Origin: Mytilisepta virgata | Lineage: Eukaryota > Mollusca > Bivalvia > Mytilida > Mytilidae | Reading direction: 5' to 3' | Length of the DNA: 64,000 bases | Assembly (NCBI GenBank): GCA_028015205.1 | Contig: CM051514.1 | Location: 33,806,150-33,870,149, forward strand | Part shown: positions 1 through 13,300 of the stretch, piece after piece | Layout of the letters: each line of letters begins with the position of its first letter | Numbering within the stretch: position 1 is the stretch's first letter | The notes under the pieces: generated by a model | The model's database searches: none | The model's input: only the letters and a program-made list of their open reading frames with translations | What the model was told of the DNA's origin: nothing | Made by a program: the position numbers and the translations under genes

Positions 1-1192
1 AATTCATACGCATTACAGCTGGGAACTAGTTTTCTTCACGGCGGCATACTTTCTGTATGCGTACGATGGTCGTTATTTACAAATCCCGCAAATACAAAAT
101 TTCACAATTTAACCAACTTAGTTTGCATAAAAGAGAGTATTAAATTATGAAAAATTATACCATAACAATCATAGATGACTCTTTCATGCATTGCAGAAAG
201 GCATGTTGTTGTTTATGAGCTCCAAAGCCAAACCATGGCCAAACTGAGTGGTAGCATAAGGGCAGAAAAAACTGCCCCAAAAATTCATTGGAAAAAATTG
301 GCCTTTTTTCTATGTTTTATTAATTATCAGAGGATGTTTTAAAAAGTTTAAACTGCATTTTAAACTCTTACCGTTCTCAAAACTCCCTGTGTACGATGTA
401 CAAAATGTATGTTTCCAGAAATCGAATGGCAAACCTGAAAAAAATTTAAGTTCTGAAAATAACTGTTATTTTATGCTGTAGATATGCAATTGCATTTTTC
501 TATATATTTTCGAAACTGAAATCAATGATCACTATGTTTATATTTAGAGGAAAATAGTGGAATCCATTATTAGAAAGTTTGCTTCATGCTAAAAAATAAG
601 TAGTTTTACTGTTTTTTCCCTATTCAATGGTCATGTGTAGTTTACCTCCTTTACTTTTAGCAATTTGGTGTTTCTTAAAACATAACCAAAGCCAATGAAC
701 TGTGAAATATGGGTCATGTAAGCTCAATTTTTGGGAGGCAAGTAGGACTCCCTAAGATGCATCTGCTTAGTTATTTAGATGGTCGTATGTCAACTGGTTT
801 CAGATGCTGGCATACAATAGAAGGGGTACTACAATGGTTCTTGTTCAGTTTAAGGAAGAACTAATAAAACAGTCCATATCAATGCATGTAAATATCAACC
901 AGAAAGAAAATTTCTACTATTCAATGTTTAAAAGACTGTAAAACTTGTAAATAAAATAAAACACCATACAACAAGATTCATCAATAAAAAGTACTTTTAT
1001 TTTATCAATAAAAAGAACCTTACATAAGAGTTGTTAACCATAATCCAACTGGTTTCAAAATTCTCATCTTTTTTTTTTTTTTGAATTTTCAAAATCAAGT
1101 TTATCAAAGATATGACAAAAGTATGGAAATTCAAAAAAATATTTCCTTTGAATTTTGAAAGAGAAAATTATTTTAGAAAGATAATATCTCAC
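1..1192. other. Non-coding flank; expected C exon of U16 not found
   Basis: After the donor of module B16 the next module should be a C exon ending in NGW on the minus strand. I looked for its FSL-start and GW-end signatures and saw neither. The stretch is AT-rich with a T-run near 1070-1082. AATAAA-like motifs on the minus strand near 990-1000 could be chance. The gene may continue past base 1. Confidence 0.4.
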
Positions 1193-1350
1193 CTCCCATT
1201 GGTGTTGAGACACCAGTACATGTTTCATATTGAAGTTTTACATTACTCATTACTGTGTATTCCTTCATACATTCACTGGCATCAAAACATAACTTTATTT
1301 CAACATCTACTGAAAATTTTCTTTCTGATGGTATGTTGTAAATGGTAAAA
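1193..1350 (-). CDS. U16 module B exon (last exon seen)
   Basis: Begins [12 protein letters not shown] after acceptor TTTGCAG and ends at donor GTGAGA. The three B cysteines are kept ([12 protein letters not shown]) but the usual LPKPxCNW is weak, reading LQYETCTG. It is one of the most divergent B modules. The exon is 158 nt with 52 whole codons. It is the lowest-coordinate exon I can support. Confidence 0.75.
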
Positions 1351-4300
1351 CTGCAAATGATCAATAAGTACTTTGAGTAATTCTCTTGAAATTGTAACTT
1401 ATAACCAAACCAATTGCCAATTCAAATTAAAGACATGGACACATAAACTAAAGGCTCTCAAGGGCCTGTATCGCTCACCTGGATTTAACTTTTCACCTTG
1501 AGCAGACCTAAAAATTTAAGTGTTGCAGTCAATTTGGCTGGTTTTTCCATAGGATTCTATGTTAAACTAATTTCAGCTGTGGCAGTCATCTTGGTTGGCA
1601 GTTGGGTCATTGGACATATTTCTGAAAGAGAACCTCCTAAGTATGATTACTGCCAACTTTGGTTCCAACTGGCCTTGTAGTTTCATATAAGAAGATTTTT
1701 GAAATTTACCTCTCCCCCCTTTTTTCTATTTTTAGTAACAGCAGCCATGTCAGTTGGAAGTCAGGTATGCCAGACATAATTTTGGATGCAGCCACCCATT
1801 GACCATTCCACCAAAGTTTGGTCTCAATTGACCCAGAGCTTTGAGAGGAAAAGTACTTTAAAGGAAAGTTTAAAACTCCTATAAGGGGTCAATCATTGAT
1901 TTTCGTCATGTTGACTTATTTGTAGATCTTACTTTGTTGAACATTTTTGCAGTTTACAATTTGTCTTTATCTATAATAATATTCAAGATAATAACCTAAA
2001 ACTGCAAAATTTCCTTAAAATTAACAATTCAGGGGCAAAGTGAAACTTGTCAGAACAGTCTTTCTCTCTGTCATAGTTTTGTTATTTATCTACCACCAAC
2101 ATGACTTTTAACAAGATTTGAGAATGAGCAACAGAACTAGTGTATCTAAAAAAACAGAAACTGCTTACCTTACAACACCACCTGAATTTAACCCAAGTTT
2201 TTTTTGTATGGTCAATGTTAACGTAATTGCCCTAATTTTTCGACACTAAAATACACATTATTTTTATGGAAATTGGAAAATTGTCAAAAAATTTGAGTTT
2301 TTGTCTTTCTTTTCTAATTTTTTACTCGATAAGATCGTCCTTGTCAATGCACTTTAAGAAAGGAAAACAAAAACATAGGTCATACTTTCAGTATTGTTAT
2401 TTCATTTTAATTTCAAGAATTTATCTTTTTTGTTCAAAGATAACTTTCAGGTAGGAAAACTTAATTAAAGTTACTGCAAAATTTATTTTGTTTCAATAAA
2501 TTTTTATTAAGATAGATTGTTAAAATGGTTAAAAAAGATGAAATAAACACTTGATAAGGACTGAAAGTAATTAACTAACCCAAGAAGTTGAAATTGCTGA
2601 CTGTCACTAGCTGGTAACAATAATAGGAATTTAGGAAATTTTGAGTGTCAACAAATATGAGTTTTTAAAAAAAAGTAATTAGAGTACACAACTGTTTAAA
2701 AAAAAAATTATGCGTGGTAAAAAATATCTGTTGTTCTTATCCACTGCTTCTTAATGAAAACTGTTTGGTAATTTTGATTTCTTTTGACCTTTTACTACAT
2801 AAAAATGGAAAACAATGCTACATAATTGAAGAAGAATTTTAAAAAACATTGACATCCTAAGCAAGTTAACATGATTAAGTACAAATGTTGAAACATTCTA
2901 CATGATACTTTAGACAATTTTTTTTTTTTTGCTTCACAATCAGAATCTTACCTCAGGACAAATACTCCATGAAGTTTCACATCATGAATTTTGCCTAAAA
3001 ATATAAACACATATATGTTAGAACATGTTTTGGAATCAAGAAAGCAGCTTTATCCTGTCAGACTCTCTGAACTTGCTGAAATAGTATGAATTATTGTTTA
3101 GGGGCCAGCTGAAGTCTGCCTGCCGGTGCAGGATTTTCTTGCTGCGTTGAAGACCTATTAGTAGTCTTGAGCTGTTTTCTGCTCTTTGGTCGGGTTGTTG
3201 ACTCTTTGATACATTCCCTGTTTCAATTCTCTATTCTATATCTGTTGTGTTTATGTTAGCTTTTGTTCTGTTTGTTTGATTGCTTTGATTGATCGATTTT
3301 TATGTCATTGTTGACCTTTCCTGTTATCCATTTTGTTGTTTATTAGCCAGTTTTCAACACTGTACTAACACAGCATACCAATGCCTGGACACAATTTGAA
3401 CTAAATATAATCATGAAATGAAAAGCGTATATTTTCATAGTACATTGTAACTATTATTATTGTTGTTATGTTAAGAGCACTGACAAGGCAATTATTTGTA
3501 CAATTAATATAATCAAGGGCCATAACTTTTGCAATATTTTCTAATCAGCATACATTTTAAGTTAAAATTGTTGCAATGTTGCATAGGTACAATTTAGTCT
3601 TAAACCTCAGTCATAACAAAGCCTTTGAAATTGATAACTTAAATTTTTTAACTTACCCCACTGATAATTGAGCATTTGAAATTCATAATGCAAGCTTTCA
3701 ATTGACACTTTCAGCAGATAATTGCATGTATCTAAGTAGATTGTGGACTGCAGTGACCTCTTCAGAATGTCACTATAAACACAGCATGTTAATTCTGAAC
3801 AGGAAGACAGATGACAGGCTATGTCTGTTGGCAAAGTGGGTAGTGTGGTTACGGCTGGGCATTCTGTAATGTAACAGAAAAAATTTAAAAACTTTTTCTG
3901 GTTCGAAAACTATGTGCATTAAATGTGCATTAAATGTGTTTTTCTTCAGTGCATGAGGTTGTCTGAGTCAAACCACATAATTTTAAAATGACTAATGGCT
4001 CTATACCTACTTCCATATTGTTCTTCTGTTTTATAAGTATCAGACCTGATTTTGACAACAGGGAAAACAGAGTGGAAATCACACTTCGGCAGCCATTTTA
4101 CTCTGTATAATAAAGGAACCGTAATGGAAAAATCCGGACTTACAAAAGCGGAAGAAAATCAGGTCTGAAGTATTCATAATTTTGAAAACATAAAAGTACA
4201 TGCATTAAAAGGATACAGGATTATTCTGAATAATGTGAAATAGTGTACACTCTTTACATTTACATTCATGTATGTATTTTTTACCCTGTGTACTTTCAAG

Positions 4301-7300
4301 AAAAATGCATATTCTTATTTACAGAAAACCATTGAAAATTAACCTTAGATGTTATACTTACCATTAAACCATCCATTTGAAGCAGAGCTGAATGGTACAG
4401 ATGTCAGATTACACTTATCGGTATAACCCATATAATCAGACAGACCAAGTTGCTTTATTAAATCATTAGATATGACATCAGTGATCATTGAATTCATTGT
4501 GACATGATTGATGTTTAAAAATTCAGATAAGGAAAATTCTGAAATAAATATTAGATATATTTAGTAAAATGAAGACAGAATGTTAGAGTGCAAAAAGGCA
4601 TAGAACACTTTTTGACTGCAGATAATTTGAAGAAGTCATATATGACATACAGCAAATGAAATGTGAAATAACCTACAAAATCAATCAACAATGTATATAT
4701 TTAGAAATATCAACATTTTTTTTTAATTTTAAAAGACCTTGTTGAATTACACTCCAGTTTACCAATAATTACTTATAAATTTGGATATTTTTCAACAATG
4801 TAAAATTTTCAATTTAATATTCTTTAAAACAATTTTTTTTTACAGAAAGCTAAAGGCTAAATAATACTATCCCATAGAAACTATATATATAATTTCAGCT
4901 TTATATGCATATGGAATAATTATGAAAAATACAAAAGATATCCTGGAAAAATAAAACTGTCACTCACCAGGATTCAGAAAACCAGCTTCTGGATCACATG
5001 CATTGTGTACTATCAAAGTACTGGATGTCACTAGTGCTGCATAATCACAAGGTTCAGTATCAGAGTAGCAAATAGTCAGGTTTACATTCACCTTATAAAG
5101 TTTTTCTTCTTTCATATTCTCTATTTTGTATCTGAAATATTCATCAGAAATGTTTATAAGTAACTGAAAATATATGTACACTGTTAGAAAATAGTTTATT
5201 TGGATGAGCTTGGGAAAAAAGTTGAAAGTCTGCACTTGCTGAGCATTTACAATTTTTTTGGGGTAAGTTCAAAAACATATTATACTGTCTTTATCCTGAA
5301 ACATAAAAAAAATGATTTTTCAAATGAAATTTTTTTAAATCATCCTTTTTGACCAGAAATCAAAAGTTAAAAAATGAACTCCAAAATCAATGTAGTAACT
5401 TATATAAAACAAGTAGTAATACAAAATGCCAGTAAATACCAAGAGACTTTATTCTATTACTTTTATTCATTAAATAAACCAGAAAAATGCAGGATAAATA
5501 AAATGTACCAAATTAACATTTTTAACAATTCATGTTTCTTTAATTCATTTTGTAGGAAATATGCTGAACAAGAGAAACAAATGAAATTAATGCTGTCAAG
5601 TTGTTCTTCAATTGCACAGATACTAATAGTCAATATCTATCAACAAAAGGATTTTTTTGGTGACTTTAAGGTAAAATATAGCAAAAAATGCAATGTTCTG
5701 TTTTGAACATTTATAATAGGCATACAGAGATTTACCCATAATTTTAGAAGTTGAATAATCATCATGTTACCAGCATATTTAAAATGAAACTTACAACATA
5801 TTGGCAAATCCAAACAGGGAAAATATTTTCTCAGCTCCTAAAAAAAGACATATCTTATAATGTACAGTTATATAAAAAGATAATGTATTTTTATTAAAAT
5901 TTATGTGATACAGGTTTATCTGATGCATGGTAATACACATATGAGACTTGGTTGAAATCTAATTTTAACCACTATCACATAACCCTTTACACCATTCTTA
6001 AGGATATGCAGCATTGGTATGGATTTATATTGCTTATAATAATGTGATGTTTCTAAAGTTAAACCAAAGCAAGTATGGTACTGATCATATTTTTTTACTT
6101 ATACAGAGTATATTGATCAGAACTATAATGAAACTTGTCAGAACAGCCTTTCTCTCTCTGTCATAGTTTTGTTATTTATCTACCACCAACATGACTTTTA
6201 ACAAGATTTGAGAATGAGCAACAGAACTAGTGTATCTAACAAAACAGGAACTGCTTACCTTACAACACCACCTGAATTTAACCCAAGTTTTTTTTGTATG
6301 GTCAATGTTACCGTAATTGCCCTAATTTTTCGACATTAAAATACACATTATTTTTATGGAAATTGGAAAGTTGTCAAAAAATTAGAGTTTTTGTCTTTCT
6401 TTTCTAATTTTTTACTCGATAAGATCGTCCTTGTCAATGCACTTTCAGAAAGGAAAACAAAAACATAGGTCATACTTTCAGTATTGTTATTTCATTTTAA
6501 TTTCAAGAATTTATCCTTTTTGTTCAAAGATAACTTTCAGGTAGGAAAACTTAATTAAAGTTACTGCAAAATTTATTTTGTTTCAATAAATTTTTATTAA
6601 GATAGATTGTTAAAATGGTTAAAAAAGATGAAATAAACACTTGATAAGGACTGAAAGTAATTAACTAACCCAAGAAGTTGAAATTGCTGAATGTCACTAG
6701 CTGGTAACAATAATAGGAATTTAGGAAATTTTGAAAGTGTCGACAAATAAGAGTTTTTAAAAAAAAGTAATTAGAGTACATAACTGTTTAAAAAAAAAAA
6801 ATTATGCGTGGTATAAAATATCTGTTGTTCTTATCCACTGCTTCTTAATGAAAACTGTTTGGTAATTTTGATTTCTTTTGACCTTTTACTACATAAAAAT
6901 GGGTCAAAGACACAAATGGCCGGGTTGCTGGGTGTTTACTGTAGTGGTGACAAAGGTGATTACAAGATCATATTGCACATTGGCAGTCATGAATATTTAT
7001 ATAGACAAAATCAGACACATTGTATGTTGGTGTACGAGCACAGAGGCAGCCATCAATTTAATTAGAAATAGGTGAAGTAAGCAATATTTGATTTGATTAC
7101 ATGTTGATAAACACTTGTTTGGAAAAATGGAAAATAATTCCTGAAATAATTCCATAAAGTGAGGTGCACATCTTCAATATATATAGAAAAATTCTATGAA
7201 GTTTCAAGGATGTGGGTGAAAAACTGTAGGAGGAGTTGATTTCACAAAATAGGTACCCTCTATTGAAGATGTCAATAAAAAACGACTAAGTTCCAAAGTT

Positions 7301-10300
7301 TGGAAAAATGGAAAATAATTCATGAAATAATTCCATAAAGTGAGGTGCATATCTTCAATATATATAGAAACATTCTATGAAGTTTCAAGGATGTGGGTGA
7401 AAAAACTGTAGGAGGAGTTGATTTCACAAAATAGGTACCCTCTATTGAAGATGTCAATAAAAAACGACTAAGTTCCAAAGTTTGGAAAAATGGGAAATAA
7501 TTCATGAAATAATTCCATAAAGTGAGGTGCACATCTTCAATATATATAGAAACATTCTATGAAGTTTCAAGGATGTGGGTGAAAAACTGTAGAAGGAGTT
7601 GATTTCACAAAATAGGTACCCTCTATTGAAGATGTCAATAAAAAAAACGACTAAGTTCCAAAGTTTGGAAAAATGGGAAATAATTCCTGAAATAACTCCA
7701 TAAAGTGAGGTGCACATCTTCAATATATATAAAAACATTCTATGAAGTTTCAAGGGTGTGGGTGAAAAACTGTAGGAGGAGTTGATTTCACAAAATAGGT
7801 ACCCTCTATTGAAGATGTCAATAAAAAACGACTAAGTTCCAAAGTTTGGAAAAATGGGAAATAATTCCTGAAATAACTCCATAAAGTGAGGTGCACATCT
7901 TCAATATATATAGAAACATTCTATGAAGTTTCAAGGGTGTGGGTGAAAAACTGTAGGAGGAGTTGATTTCACAAAATAGGTACCCTCTATTGAAGATGTC
8001 AATAAAAAACGACTAAGTTACAAAGTTTGGAAAAATGGGAAATAATTCCTGAAATAATTTCATAAAGTGAGGTGCACATCTTCAATATATATAGAAACAT
8101 TCTATGAAGTTTCAAGGATGTGGGTGAAAAACTGTAGGAGGAGTTGATTTCACAAAATAGGTACCCTCTATTGAAGATGTCAATAAAAAAACGACTAAGT
8201 TCCAAAGTTTGGAAAAATGGAAAATAATTCCTGAAATAACTCCATAAAGTGAGGTGCACATCTTCAATATATATAGAAACATTCTATGAAGTTTCAAGGG
8301 TGTGGGTGAAAAACTGTAGGAGGAGTTGATTTCACAAAATAGGTACCCATTTTCCCACCCGCCTGCCGCCGCCGCCCACCACTGCCCACCGCCCGCCGCC
8401 CGACATTCACCATACTATAACCCGGATTTGCACTATGTGCAACCCGGCCAAAAATGGAAAACAATGCTACATAATTGAAGAATTAAGGTATCCAGACCAA
8501 AGGTTACCATGTGATCATTGCAATGTCCCAGATAATCCATGAAACCTAATGGTAATTAATTTGGTTATTTTAGGCAGACTTCGGAAACTCAAAAATACTA
8601 GCTTATTTTTATTTGTGATATACAAAGTGTGAAGAGTATTTCTACTTCTACAATTGTATGGTTAAATTCCCTTTCCATCAAAACGAAATGTAACTTACAG
8701 ACATTACCTATTATGGTCTGGATAAATGTTAATCTTCCCCATTATATAGAAAACAATGTCTTACCAAATTCAAATTCACTCAGTTTTATTTTAGTTTGGA
8801 GTTTTCCAATCTGTAAATGTAATGTATTTCTACAGTCCTCTATCTGAAGTACCACTGGTACAGATTTTTCTATCCTAGGTAGGTTGACACAGCATACAAT
8901 TCCATTACAGGATAATGTTACTGAGCATGTCATCCAGTCTGGTACAATTGGTAATGTTAAGGCACATTCTGAAATTATACAATAATTCTATTATGTTTAC
9001 CTTTCAAAAAAGGCTTTTTACAAATATCATGCTATCTTAACAATTGACCTTATCTTCTGTTATTCACATTGATTTAATTCACTAATAAATGCAGTACAAT
9101 AAACCAGAGGCTCTCAGGAGCCTGTATCGCTCACCTGAACACCTGAGTTAATCTTTGGTTGGCAGACCATCTTCTTAGACATAATTCTATAAGAGGACAT
9201 TAACCTAAGGACAATTGCTGTCCAATTTGGCTTAAATTATCCAACTGTCTCGAGACAAAAAGATCTTTTAGTGATTTCCCCATAGGGTTTTATGTAAACT
9301 ACTGTGTATGTTCGGCTATGGCACCAATCTTGAATGGAATAAGTTTTGAAGGGCACCATTCAAGTTGTCCCAAAAACCAAATAACCACCACAAAGTGTTT
9401 GAAACTTAAAGGGTCCACTTAGTCATGATTACAATTATCAATTACATTTTTAGAAGTATGTTAGCTTATAATCATTATAAAAGAGAAGATACAGGTACAT
9501 ATGTCATGACCACAAATTACAATCTTTGATACCAATTGGCAATTTACTATGTTTTGCTATGGCCAGTATTTTGGTTGTTGGAATGAATATGGAATATAGT
9601 AGAAAGAGGATAAAAAAGGAGCATTGCTACTTAGTTAAGTTTAAATTTGCCCAGTGGCTTAAGACAGGTTGATTTTTTAAGTTATTTTCCAACAAGTTTG
9701 TTAGACTATGTCTTATAAGGGCAATAACTTCTACGGGAATTGATGGACAATAGCGGTCATATTACATCATTGGTAGATCTTATCATGCTTAATTCTTAAG
9801 TTTACAGTTTCCCTCTATCTTTTGTATTTTTGAAGAAAAAAACATAATTCACAAAAAACAGATGAAAATCAATTTTTAAGAGCAATAACTCCTACAGGAA
9901 TTGAAAGACAATATCACTCATGCTACATTGTTTGTAGATGTATCATGCTTAACAATTTATTAGTTTACAGTTTCTCTCTATCTATTAAAGTTTAAAAAAA
10001 AAAAAAACAAAATTCACAAAAATAGACTGAAAATTGTCATTTAAGGGCAATATCTCCTATAGGAATTGATTGATGATATTGATTACATGTTAACATCATT
10101 TGTAGATCTTATCATGCTTAACAATTTCATAGTTTACATTTTCGCTCTATATATTATAGTTTTCAAGAAAAAAGCAAAATTCACCAAAAACAGATAAAAA
10201 TCGTCATTTAAGGGCCATAACTGATTTAGGACAGCAACTGACAATTTCGGACCAAATGAATGAAAGTTAAAACTTTGTATTCTGATCATTTTTAGGTAAC

Positions 10301-13300
10301 ATTTTTTTTTCTGTTTTGGTAATGGATCATGATATTTAAGCAAAAAACATGCTCATACCCCAATGTTCTATTTTTAGCCCAAGCGACCATTTTGAATGAA
10401 CCATGGACACAAAAATCACAAACTTTAATCTAGACACCCTATATGCATCAAACCAAGTTTGGCTTCAATTGGCTCAGTGGTTTCAGAGAAAATCTTTTTG
10501 TGAACTCTTGACAGACAGCCCCTATGTTCTGTTTTTAGCCCAAGTGGCAATTTTGAATCAACAACAGGTACAAAAATCACAAACTTTAATCAAGACACTC
10601 CAAAGATGAATCAGTCCTAGTTTGATTTGAATCCGCTCAATGGTTTTAGAGGAGAAGATCTTTTTATGAAATTTTGACGGACGGATGATTGACGGACATA
10701 CCATGGATGCCAAGTGATGACAAAAGCTCACATGGCCTGTGGCCAGGTGAGCTAAAAATGCTTTTAGTGTTACAGCAAACTAAACTTTCCTTGATCACTG
10801 TTTGGAGATGCCCACTTTACCGACCGACCAGCCACCAAACTAATCACTTTATTTTTCATTGTAAAAAGTATATTTATGTTTCTTGGTTGACTACGTTTGG
10901 CTCTGATGGCCACCTTGGGTGTAGGTATTGGAAATAATTTTTGAAGAGTATTAACTTGGACCGATACTATAAAACTCATAATAAAATGGGTCAAAGACAC
11001 AAATGGCCGGGTTGCTGGGTGTTTATTTTAGTGGTGACAAAGGTGATAACAAGATCATATTGCACATTGGCAGTCATGAATATTTATATAGACAAAATCA
11101 GACACATTGTATGTTGGTGTACGAGCACAGAGGTGAAAAACTGTAGGAGGAGTTGATTTCACAAAATATGTACCCTCTATTGAAGATGTCAATAAAAACG
11201 ACTAAGTTCCAAAGTTTGGAAAAATGGGAAATAATTCCTGAAATAATTCCATAAAGTGAGGTGCACATCTTCAATATATATAGAAACATTCTACGAAGTT
11301 TCAAGTGTGTGGGTGAAAAACTGTAGGAGGAGTTGATTTCACAAAATAGGTACCCATTTTCCCCGCCCGCCCGCCGCCCACCGCCCACTGCCCGCCCGCC
11401 CGACATTCACCATACTATAACCCGGATTTGCACTCTGTGCAACCCGGCCAAAAATACCAAAAATAGGCTGTCAATTTTGACAATTTTTTTTAGCAGCACA
11501 CTGGCTTGCCAAAGTAATAAGACTTTACTGGTTAATATTAACTTACAGACAAGACCTGACACAAAGCAATGTTGGTGGCGGTAAGCTAAAAAGACTTCTT
11601 TAAACACATTTTTTAACAGTTGTGGAATATATGAAATACTAAACATTAAATTTTACATTTGATTCAAATATATGTGACACAATAAGGCAATAATAAAATA
11701 TATTATATTTTGGTTCAGATTTTACAGCGAATGTATGTAAATCTTACATGAGGGTTGCCTGTATTTACAAAATAGGCTGAATAATGAACTTCAAAATTTA
11801 TCAAGATATATTACCTGATGATTTGTCAATATCATATCCATTCATTATAGCTGTACAACTTTGATCAGTGATAAATCTGGATACTCCAAATTTCTGTAGC
11901 AGTTTTTCTACTGCCCACTGAGGCAGAGGATAGAAACTGACCGGCAAATGGTTTTCAGAAATCCACGAATCCAAATGGAAACCTAAATATCAATACAAAT
12001 TAAACAGCAAATTGTTACCATTATTTTTCTAGATGATTTTTTAATCTAAGAATAGATTCAATATTTCCGATGCATTTCATTAACCAATTACAAACAGTTC
12101 TGTTATCACTTTAAAAAATTGTGCAACTGACAAATACTCATGAAGATTAATAAAAATCAAATAAAAATAAAATAAAAATAAAGAAAAATTTAAAAAAAAA
12201 ATGTAGATAATACCTTTGACTGGAAAATTAGCATTCCATTCACATGTAGATTTGGGTAATTTGTAATCCTTCAAGACTTGTACAGTATGATAACAAGGTA
12301 CAGAAACATCTGCCTCTAAACATACACTCAAAGTCATATCTAACAGGTAGTTATTCTCTGATTCTAGATCATATATCATTATCCTATAATGACAAGTAAA
12401 TTTTCAATTATTTAGAATGAATCAAAATTTGTTCTCCCATTCTTGTGCATTTCCACAATGCTCAGTGATTAAATATAGATTCTCCTTCAAGTACAAGTGA
12501 GTTATGTAATTTCTCCACCCGAGATAGTTAAATTTTTGATTTTCAACATGCGAGCTACAGGGCTCATGTTAAAATTTAAAATTTTATTATTGAGAGTGGA
12601 GAAATTCCATAACTCACAAGTAAAGTACAGGAGAATCAGTTTCTCCTATGATTTTCAACAAAAACCTTAAGAAAATGTTATTGCTATTTAGTTTGTTTAC
12701 ATAAATGTCATTTTTCAAATTCAATTCTGGTAATGTTTTAGTTATTTCAATTTTTTTTTAAATAATATATCAAATCAATTTTATTACCTAATTCTAAGAA
12801 GCCCATATAACCACATCTCTACTGTTGTTCCCCAATCAAAATCTAGTAAGTTCTTATCAAACTCCAGTTTTTCTATTCTGACTTTCATCAATAACAAACA
12901 TGGGTCTATATGTACAGCAGCTTCTAATGACTGACCTATTCTATCTATGTTGAGACAGCATTGTATGCTGTTACATGTGTCTGTTATATGACATGTAGTG
13001 TAATCTGGTAAAGCTGGCAATGGTGTCGATAAAGTTGTGCATTCTGTAGAAGATCAACAAATATCAAATTTATATAGAAATTAGAACCAGAAATCTACGA
13101 TTACAAAGTTCGCCTCGTTCCCCAACTAATTTTGGTGTGTGGCTGTTTAGCTCCCGGAGATGGAACTTTACAGCAAGTAATGATTGTACTTCGCTGGGTA
13201 TCGGAGATCTGAATTCAGATGTAAAACTTAACCTAAGTCAATGATGTGCAGTTAGTAGTTCAGAGTGACCTAATGTTGGTTGGAGGTTGTGTTACTCCCC

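Noticed and set aside
5374..5706. 110-codon plus-strand ORF
   Set aside because: Very AT-rich, Lys/Asn/Ile-heavy composition, overlaps the D15-B15 intron, no domain or repeat homology.
7320..8297. Several overlapping minus-strand ORFs of similar sequence
   Set aside because: They are translations of the 182-bp tandem repeat, one after another; the similarity is due to the DNA repeat, not to a protein family.
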